Positions 57,428 to 64,000 of a DNA stretch of 64,000 nt are shown piece by piece (within the stretch, counting starts at the first letter, position 1; every line of letters starts with the position of its first letter). The DNA is from Haemaphysalis longicornis (lineage: Eukaryota > Arthropoda > Arachnida > Ixodida > Ixodidae): positions 330,323,941-330,387,940 of the forward strand of contig CM023448.1 in NCBI GenBank assembly GCA_013339765.2, in the 5' to 3' direction. Made by a program: the position numbers and the translations under genes. The notes under the pieces were generated by a model. That model did not search any database. It worked only from the letters and a program-made list of their open reading frames with translations, and was not told the DNA's origin.

Positions 57428-57529
57428 CGAACGAGCTATTTGCTCTAAATTTAGGGCACATTCTTTTTAAAGCCGTAGAACAAGAAGAAACACATTTATT
57501 TGGGAGCAGAGTTAGTTGACGATGGTGGC

Positions 57530-58330
57530 CGCCATTTTGGCGGCGACCGCAGCCGCCCGGGCGACCAGTGAAGCTTGAGCCTCCTGGTCTGGGCAGCGCA
57601 ACGCCTCCTCCCACTACTCACATGAGGTTATTTTTGGATAGGGATCTCTTGGGCATCCCCACATAAGGTGCTGAAGTGTTCCGAGGTACTGGCAGGCAGT
57701 ACAGTTAGGTGAAGGGTATAGCGCTGGCTGAATTAGGTGTAATTTAGCGGGATCGGGAAATGTATTTGTCTGTAAAAGACGCCATGTATGTTCTTGCCGG
57801 ATAGTGAGTTGTGGGTGTGCCGGGGGGTATACGTGGCGAGAGAGGCGGTAGTGGGTGGTAATTTCATTGTAGGTGATCATCCGGTCTCTAGCGGATCTGG
57901 CGCCATGGTAGGGGAACGAGCTGGGCCCGGCTCGGATGGTGAGTTTCTCGAAGCCATACTGTGGGCCAACTTCATTCCCCTCCAGGCCAGCATGCGCCGG
58001 AGCCCAGATGATTTCTACGGGGACGTGGGGGTGCTTGTTGGAGAATTTTGAGTGCCTGGGGCGAAAATAAAGCGGAGAGCGAAATTTTGAACTGCCGTTT
58101 TAGAATCGGTGATGATTGTGGAAGGGGCGGCTTTCCGTTAGCGCTAATGCTACCGCCGCCTTCTTCCGCTGTGCTGGGTTGGTGGTGCGGATGGTCAGGA
58201 AAGTTACGCTGTACCTGATGGGAAGGGCAATGGGGAGACGATTGAGAAGGCACCATGCCACCGATATTCGGCTGCGTCGACGTAGTGGACGTCATGTTTG
58301 TCGCGGTATTTTTTTATGTAAGCTTGTGCG
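57530..58330 (-). pseudogene. LINE 1 RNase H and C-terminal zinc segment
   Basis: Minus-strand pieces include a spacer with SPILKRQFKIS and ALFSPQAL in one frame and NHLGSGACWPGG in another, where RNase H has its SDS and WAPAHAG motifs. The cleaner frame 57614-57880 follows, with MITYNEITTHYRLSRHVYPP, a PNCTACQYLGTLQHLMWGCP zinc-type segment (CxxC...H...C) and a stop. The continuation near 57540-57600 reads as an Ala-rich C-terminus in another frame. RNase H would have removed the RNA strand during insertion. Several frameshifts make it inactive. Confidence 0.75.
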
Positions 58331-58665
58331 CGTTGCGAACGCTTTTGGTGTTATATTGTGGGTGCATGTTTCTGGGTATACGCCTGATAAATTAAATTAG
58401 AATGCACTGTCATGAGGGAGTGTGGTTTTGTCTCTGGGGGGTCTAAGGGGAGATTCGTAACCTCTGGAGAATATGAGCGCCAGTGGTAGTTTTTGAGAGT
58501 CTGGTGATTTGATGACGAGATGAGCCTCAATGGTTCTTCCGCGGTGTTATGCACACCTAAGGCTTCGAATTTGGACAGTGGAAGTAGCTCAGGGCAGTTG
58601 CAGCGCTGCTTTATAAGCTTTCTGCGTATGATGTTCACTCTATTAAGCTCTGTTTTAGATTGGGT

Positions 58666-59711
58666 TTAGATAGGGAAGGAGTAGGTCAGCCTGCTAAGGA
58701 CAAAGGCTTGAAGGAGACGGAGGCGTTCAGCTTCCCTGAGGCCTCTGTGTCTATTGGTAACTCGTCGAAATAAACGTATCGTTTGCGTGGCGTGTTGTTC
58801 GAGTTGGCGTATGAAGTGAGTTTTTGATCTGTTATGTTGGATGGTTAGGCCCAAGATTTTGATTATTTCAACCTTCGGGAGGGGGTCGCCTCGCATGTTT
58901 ATGTGGATATTCGGGAGGAATGAGTTTTGCGTTTTTGGTGGGAGGTATGAGCAGCTGCGATTTGGTTGGCGAACAGGTGAGACCCGCCTACCAGCTCCTT
59001 CTATCACTATTTCTACTCCTCTTTGTAGAGTGATCTTTATTTCAGCGTCGCTGCCTTTGTTGATCCAGAGTGTAATGTCGTCGGCGTACAAAACAAAATT
59101 AAGATTAGGGATTCGTTGGAGTTGTTGGGGGACGGTTAAGATGGCGAGATTAAAGGGGAAAGGACGGCGCCTTGTGGCGTGCCTTTTGAAGGGAGAGTCA
59201 GGTGGTGGAAGTGATATCGGCGATTTGTATAATAGTTGTCTGTTCGTGAGAAAACTTCGGATATATTGCATGTGCGTGATCCTGGGTCTATGGAGTGCAA
59301 GCCTTTGAGTATCGCTGTGTGTGAAACATTATCAAAGGCTTTAGTTAAATCTAATGCTAGTATAGCGGCGTTGCCATCTTTATGCTGTGACGTGATTATG
59401 TCGTGGGACAGTTGAAGAAGAATGTCCTGTGTGGATAGTTTAGGTCGGAAACCAATCATTGTGTGAGGAAGGAGTTGTTTGTGCTGTAAATGCTTGACGA
59501 GTCCTGTGTGTATAATGTGCTCCATGAGCTTTCCGAGGCAGGAGGTGAGAGAGATCGGTCGGAGATGTTTAAGTGTGAGTGGTTTTCCTGGTTTGGGGAT
59601 AAACGTGATTTTTGCGCGTTTCCAGGATTGAGATAAAGTGCCTTGAGTCCAATGGTGATTAAAGAAGTTCGTGATGGCTGTAATAGAGTTATCATCTAGA
59701 TTTCTTAGCAT
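58666..59711 (-). pseudogene. LINE 1 reverse transcriptase
   Basis: Frame 59136-59711 has WKRAKITFIPKPGKPLTLKH, LRPISLTSCLGKLMEH, TMIGFRPKLSTQDILLQ, LALDLTKAFDNVSH (first catalytic Asp) and KGTPQGAVLSP. A frameshift near 59150-59270 shifts to frame 58666-59271, with FVLYADDITLWI (the catalytic YADD) and a thumb region with KILGLTIQHN and LLQAFVLSRLTY. The catalytic residues are all present, and the protein is broken only by frameshifts, so the copy is fairly young. Confidence 0.88.
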
Positions 59712-60420
59712 CCTGTTGGTAATCTGGTGTATACCTGGTGCAGAGTAGGTCTAAGTTTAAGGATAGCTCCCCTAACCTCTGCCTCGTAAATCTCTTTATC
59801 TAGTTCAGAGGTGTTCTGGGCCGGCGTAGGTTGGAAGTATATCATGGTGCCTTTGGGAAGGTATGTTTCGATGATATCGTTGAGGAGTGTTGCATCAGAG
59901 CCTAGATAATTTGGAATTGTGTGAGTAAGACTGTGATTCTGCTCCGCTTTGGAGTGGTTGGGATTTATTAGATGCTTCAGTAAATGCCAGGTTGCGCTTT
60001 CATACTCAGGTTTGCCTGCATCTGGTTGCAAATTTCGTCCCATTGAGCTTGTGCAAGGTATGTTGCATGTTCTTGTATTTGTTTTTCCAATTCAGCGAGT
60101 TTGCGCTTAAGTTTACGATTGTGTTTGTTGCCTCTCCACCGCTTACGAATGCTTTTCTGTGCCTCCCATAAGTGTAGTAGATGTGAATCTGTATTGTCAG
60201 CGGGGATTTCCGGGTCTAATGTTTTTGTGACCAATTCTGTGTCTTGTATAAGTTGAGTGGTCCAGCTTTGTAGATCTATAAGGTCTGCACTGTTTTGGGA
60301 GTCCTGCTTGGCGAGGCGTTGTTTCCTGAATTCGTCCCAGTCTATGAGCCGGTGTTTACCTAGGTAGCCTTTTAATTGGGTGCTTGAGTTCAAGATCGGT
60401 TTGAACAATAAAGTGGTCAC
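59705..60420 (-). pseudogene. LINE 1 linker between endonuclease and RT
   Basis: Two overlapping frames. One (59977-60420) is charged and probably helical (SIRKRWRGNKHNRKLKRKLA, ELEKQIQEHA). The other (59705-60043) has ATWHLLKHLINPNHSK and SELDKEIYEAEVRGAILKL, the usual segment before the RT fingers. A frameshift lies near 60000. Confidence 0.7.
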
Positions 60421-61097
60421 TGCCGAGATTGACGCCTGTTACAGTCCATTGTGATTTCTTTACGTGTATAGTGAATGTAAGGTCTGGTGTAGAGTCGCGT
60501 TGTATGCTGTTTCCTATCCTGGTGGGGGTGTTCGGTTCGTTCTCGAGTGTAAGGTGATGTATTTGTGCTTGATCCCAAAGGTCCTGCCTTTTCCTCGTTT
60601 TATGGAGGTATCCCCAAGCCGTGTGTGGCGCATTAAAATCTCCAACTATGACTAGGCTATGAAGTCCAGCTTCCTTACGGGCAAGTGAGAAAAATAAGTT
60701 AAATCTATGATCTTTGGCCTTAGGTTTGCTGCAAATGATCAGCAGGAAAAGTTTGGTTTGATTTCGTTTTGTGGGTAAAATAGTGATGAAATCGTGAGGG
60801 ATATCGATGGTTTCAAATTGAGTCCTACAGGCAGGAATGTTTCGCTGTATCAGTATCGCCGTGATTGGGTTCTGTTCTGCTTGGTATGCTCTATATCCCG
60901 GAAGTTTTACAGATTTTCCAACTTCTTGTAGAGCGATAATATCAGGGGGGGGGGGGGAGGGTATCGACATTTTGAATATATTTTTGTAAGACAGCTTTCT
61001 TCTGTGAGAAGCCCCGGCAATTCCACTGCCAAATTCGGCTGATTTTATTCTTGGAATTCTTGATAGGTTGCTGGGCCGAATCAGGGGATGTCGACAT
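60356..61097 (-). pseudogene. LINE 1 APE endonuclease (ORF2 start)
   Basis: ORF2 starts at ATG 61097 (MSTSPDSAQQPIKNSKNKIS, then RIWQWNCRGFSQKK, the N-terminal Asn motif). A run of 13 C at 60944-60956 throws it out of frame. The downstream frame continues with DIIALQEV (catalytic Glu), VIVGDFNAPHTAWGY (GDFN) and LGSDHFIV (terminal SDH). All endonuclease motifs are therefore present. Twelve C would give one continuous frame across the run. Confidence 0.85.
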
Positions 61098-61320
61098 CTG
61101 TAATATCTACCACTGGCGCGTTTGTCGTTTCTATGCTGGTAACTATCCGTTGGATGTTGTTGTGCATTTCTGCTCTAATTGCGTCTATGGTGGACTGCAT
61201 GGTGGTTAGGTTTCCTAGGAGGATTTGATGTAACTGAGTATATTCAGCTTTTTGTTCCACTAGAATCTGCTCGATTTTTTCGACACGTTGTTCCAGGATA
61301 GGGGGAGTGAATCCTTTTTC
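61081..61320 (-). pseudogene. LINE 1 ORF1, C-terminal end
   Basis: The minus frame from 61320 reads KGFTPPILEQRVEKIEQILV, EQKAEYTQLHQILLGN, then TMQSTIDAIRAEMHNNIQRI and ends VVDITDVDIP, stop (61081-61083). Leu, Ile and Val fall at heptad spacing, suggesting a coiled-coil. The last 17 bases overlap the start of ORF2 in another frame. The N-terminal part is cut off by LINE 2. Confidence 0.7.
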
Positions 61321-61349
61321 CTCGAGAGAGAGAGAGAAACAACATTTAT

Positions 61350-62280
61350 TTGTCCAACATGGTTTTGATGCAAAGGAGGCCGAGCCTCTTCACCCCCTCA
61401 GACGGCGGCAGAAGTCCTGGGCTCCGGCGGCGTCTTCGGCCATTTGGACAACCCGGATCTGTACATCCCGATCGGAGCTGCGCAGAACGGTCTCTCCCAC
61501 TGCTCCTCGGTCTTAATTAATAGCAAAAGCACCTAACGAATTCTTTTTCTGGGACATTCCCAATAATATGGCGCAGGTCTGCCCTGCCCGTACATAGCTT
61601 ACATTCGCTCGTGTAGAGTCCCCGGGTAACAATGGCTGTACATGACCGGATTGGGGAATGTATTTGTCCTGTAAGAGGCGCCATGCTACAGATTGCCATT
61701 TGTTCAGAGTACAGTGAGGGAGAGGATACTGAACCCGTTCCAATCTGTAATGATTAATTATGTCTCTGTACGAGACCATGCGGTCCCTCCCCATCCCAGC
61801 GCGCGAGAAGTGCTCAGATGTTTCCTCGACGTGATCGGCTCGGTTAGCCAAACCTCGAGCCGCGTCGTGAGCGTTCTCGTTACCGGGAAGAGAAGAGTAT
61901 GCCGGCGTCCACACAATTTGGACCTTTCTCCGGTCTTTGAAGCCGACCAGAATTCTCAGTGCCTCGGCCGAGATCCGTCCCTTTGCGAATTCCTAATTGC
62001 AGTCTTAGAGTCGCTGACAAATAAATATAAGCTTTCGGGAGGCCATCGCCATCGCAATGGCCGCCTCTTCTGCCGCATCCGGCGACGACGTCAGTATCGT
62101 GCCTCTAGTTACGGAATGCCGTTGCAATCGATAGCTACCACCGGTCATGGCATCACGGGCTGCGTATTCCGCGGCGTCCACGTAGACCACGTTCTCAGAG
62201 TTTTGAATCTCTTTTGTAAGGGCTTTCGCTCTTTCGCGCCTTCTTTCTTTGTTGTGTTCGTGATGCATATTCCTCGGTAT
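61350..62280 (-). pseudogene. LINE 2 RNase H and C-terminal segment
   Basis: Frame 62005-62268 has HNKERRRERAKALTKEI and NVVYVDAAEYAARDAM (first catalytic Asp), then AEEAAIAMAMA. Frame 61513-61914 begins MWTPAYSSLPGNENAHDAAR (the last catalytic region, with a Tyr where His is usual: PAH has become PAY). It continues with MVSYRDIINHYRLERVQYP and a truncated cysteine segment. The missing His and the frameshifts indicate decay. Confidence 0.78.
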
Positions 62281-62563
62281 AGGAGGGACGTGTATGCATT
62301 CCCATACTTCACATGGAATCTCGCGTTTGGTGGCCGAATTGAGATTCGTACCGAATGCCTAGAGTCATTAAAGTATGACGGCCAGTCGAGGTCTTTGTGA
62401 GTCTCTCTAGCTGGGCAACTCTCTGCGCCTCTATTAGTTCCTCCAATGTATTATGAATTCCTAAACGCCTCGAAACGTTCGTTGGACGTGGTAGCTGGTA
62501 TCCCGAGAGCTTGTTTGTATGATTTCCTGATCATGGTATTAATTTTGGTCTTTTCGTCCGCCC

Positions 62564-63586
62564 TTAGTTCCTCAAGAAAGGTGTTACGTACGCTATGCGA
62601 CTCAGGACGAACGCTTGTACGAGCCTGATCAAATTGCCCTCCTTCATTCCATGATGTCTGCTTGCTATCCTGGAAATCAGTATGGAGGTTTGATGGACGC
62701 TTTTTTCTAAAAATTTAACGGTTTCAGTATTTTGTCCGTTGGCCTGAATTCTCAAGCCGAGAATCCTGATACTATTCACAACTGGAATGAGATTACCATC
62801 AGCGAAAAGCTCGATTTTGGGGACTTCCAAGGCACGGTTGCGTCCTCTCATCGTAGGTTGGTAAAGCAACAACTCCGATTTTTGCGGAGAGCACGCTAGA
62901 CCTCTCGGTTTCACGTATGTTTCGATTGCGTCGATCGCTGTCTGGAGAATATTCTGAATTCGACCTCCGGTGACCCAGAGGGTGATGTCATCAGCGTAGA
63001 GGCTGTGATTCAAGCCTTCTATCCGATCTAGTATTTCAGGAAGCCCAATCATAGCGACATTAAAAAGAAATGGCGACAGGACAGAACCTTGCGGTGTTTC
63101 CCGGCTACCCAATTCTATGTTCTCTGATATGACCCCTCCGATAGTTACATGAGCTTTCCGGTCGGAGAGAAAGTCTTTTATGTAATCGTAACTTCTACGA
63201 CCCACTTCCAGTTCTTGTAAGTTTTCTAGGACGGCCTCGTGAGCGATGTTATCGAAGGCCTTTGTTAAGTCCAATCCCAAAATTGCTTTAGTGTCTAAGG
63301 ACGAGCTCTCGTCTCCATCTAGGATCTGATGTTTGAGGCTTAGAATTACGTCCTGCGTAGACAATTTGAGTTTAAAATCTATCATGGTGTGAGGGAAGAG
63401 CCCTCTGTCCTCCATGTAGGCGTTCAGTCTATTGAGGATGACGTGCTCCATCAGCTTGCTCACGCAGGACGTCAGTGAGATGGGTCTCAAGTTTTCCAAT
63501 TGTAATTTCTTTCCAGGCTTTGGAATCATGACCACTTGGGCAGTCTTCCAATTGCCGCGGGATGCTACCCCTTTCCCAGCATACAA
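62564..63586 (-). pseudogene. LINE 2 reverse transcriptase, 340-residue open frame
   Basis: One uninterrupted frame holds almost the whole RT: NWKTAQVVMIPKPGKKLQ, LRPISLTSCVSKLMEH (about residues 34-48), LGLDLTKAFDNIAHEA (first catalytic Asp, about 105), ETPQGSVLSPFLF (about 164), SLYADDITLWV (catalytic YADD, about 200) and the thumb region with SIRILGLRIQAN and LVQAFVLSRIAY. Oddities are MIDFKLKLSTQD where relatives have MIGFRPKLSTQD, and ETPQG for GTPQG. The Met shown is simply the first in the frame. The true protein began further upstream as part of ORF2. Confidence 0.88.
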
Positions 63587-63599
63587 TAATGTACTTCGT

Positions 63600-64000
63600 C
63601 AAGGCTTCTATAGATTCGTAGTCTAGGTTTCCTTAAAATTTTGTTCGATATACCGTCGGGGCCAGGGGTGGACCTTGTCCGGATATTGTCCAAAGCTGCC
63701 AGAATCTCGGATATCGTAACGGGTCGGTGAAGGTCTGAGTTTTCTTTACCGGTGTACGGTTATAGCGCCTTCTTTTGAATAGATCCAATGTATCTATCTT
63801 TAATTTCTTTGAGCAAGTCCTGCTCCGTTCCCTGGTAAGTGTGAACAATCTTACTCAGGTTGTGTTTCTGGGTAGTTCTGAGTAGCCCCATCTGATGTTT
63901 CCATGCCGTCGCACATACTGTGCCAGTTCTGGCGGGTGAGCTGATTCGCGTAGTCCTCAATTTCTTTGTTTAAAACTGCTATTCTTCTGCGCAGGCTACG
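63600..64000 (-). pseudogene. LINE 2, region before the RT (partial)
   Basis: Two short frames (63633-63848 and 63760-63960) with HNLSKIVHTYQGTEQDLLKE and IKDRYIGSI correspond to the linker before the RT fingers. Frameshifts separate them from the RT frame. The window ends here, so the endonuclease is not seen. Confidence 0.65.

Larger units (their letters stand above)
57440..61320 (-). mobile_element. LINE 1 (antisense), almost complete ORF2 with APE, RT and RNase H
   Basis: A non-LTR retrotransposon on the minus strand with all ORF2 domains in order: the end of ORF1 (61081-61320), endonuclease (60356-61097), linker (59705-60420), reverse transcriptase (58666-59711), RNase H and zinc segment (57530-58330), and a 3' UTR with AATAAA near 57495. 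At least four frameshifts interrupt ORF2. Domain order and RNase H place it in the I-like group of LINEs. Its 5' part is cut off by LINE 2, inserted at 61320. Confidence 0.9.
61321..64000 (-). mobile_element. LINE 2 (antisense), inserted in ORF1 of LINE 1
   Basis: A second LINE on the minus strand, running out of the window at its 5' side. It ends with AATAAATGTTG and a CT run (the GAGAG run at 61323-61337 on the plus strand), directly joined to LINE 1 ORF1 sequence. Domains in element order: an RT upstream segment (63600-63960), reverse transcriptase (62564-63586), RNase H (61800-62280) and zinc segment (61513-61700). The RT end resembles the LINE copy at 48865. Frameshifts occur between the domains. 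Confidence 0.9.

Overview
The window looks like a piece of a hard-tick (ixodid) nuclear genome. There are no bacterial operons. It is dense with retroelement debris and simple repeats, and it carries at least nine copies or fragments of one tRNA-headed, CAAT-tailed SINE that resembles the tick SINE Ruka. It also has tick-style LINEs with APE endonuclease, reverse transcriptase and RNase H, and one host gene of an arthropod secreted family. The tick assignment rests on these repeat families and on general knowledge; I could not search a database.

The main finding is a split host gene on the + strand that no single open frame shows. Three short coding exons encode a secreted single-domain von Willebrand factor type C (SVWC) protein of about 105 residues with eight cysteines. 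Exon 2 is 39694-39805 and exon 3 is 54503-54602, followed by a stop and an AATAAA signal at 54870. Two different signal-peptide exons, 28898-29000 and 36202-36310, both end in Asn plus one base of a Gly codon at a GT splice donor, and both join exon 2 in frame. They look like alternative first exons from two CpG-rich promoters. Either junction makes the same Asn-Gly-Ser glycosylation sequon. Almost everything from 29 kb to 54.5 kb is therefore intron.

Layout: 0.8-1.9 kb, a LINE 3' end; 4.7-5.3 kb, a SINE beside an endonuclease fragment; 6.9-10.6 kb, an antisense CR1-like LINE split by a 1.56-kb inverted-repeat element; 11.4-13.0 kb, an L1/Tx1-like LINE 3' end carrying a SINE and ending on a tRNA-like sequence; 14.3-14.6 kb, a broken THAP domain; 16.1-18.7 kb, a hAT-like element with a pogo/Tigger element nested inside; 19.1-20.2 kb, a SINE with target duplications, itself interrupted by a 950-bp insert with a 5-bp duplication; 20.4-24.05 kb, a Gypsy gag-protease remnant and probable LTR; 24.08-24.83 kb, a hAT remnant with a perfect 8-bp target duplication; 25-26.6 kb, a small element and LINE pieces; 28.9-54.9 kb, the SVWC gene, whose introns hold a long inverted-repeat element, a Penelope-like GIY-YIG fragment, a MITE-like element, LINE pieces and SINEs; 56.2-57.2 kb, a repeat-like segment with a TATA/Inr core promoter; 57.4-61.3 kb, an almost complete antisense LINE; 61.3 kb to the end, a second antisense LINE inserted into ORF1 of the first.

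The only gene I regard as a working host gene is the SVWC gene. The mobile-element genes all carry frameshifts, stops or truncations, although two reverse-transcriptase frames remain long.
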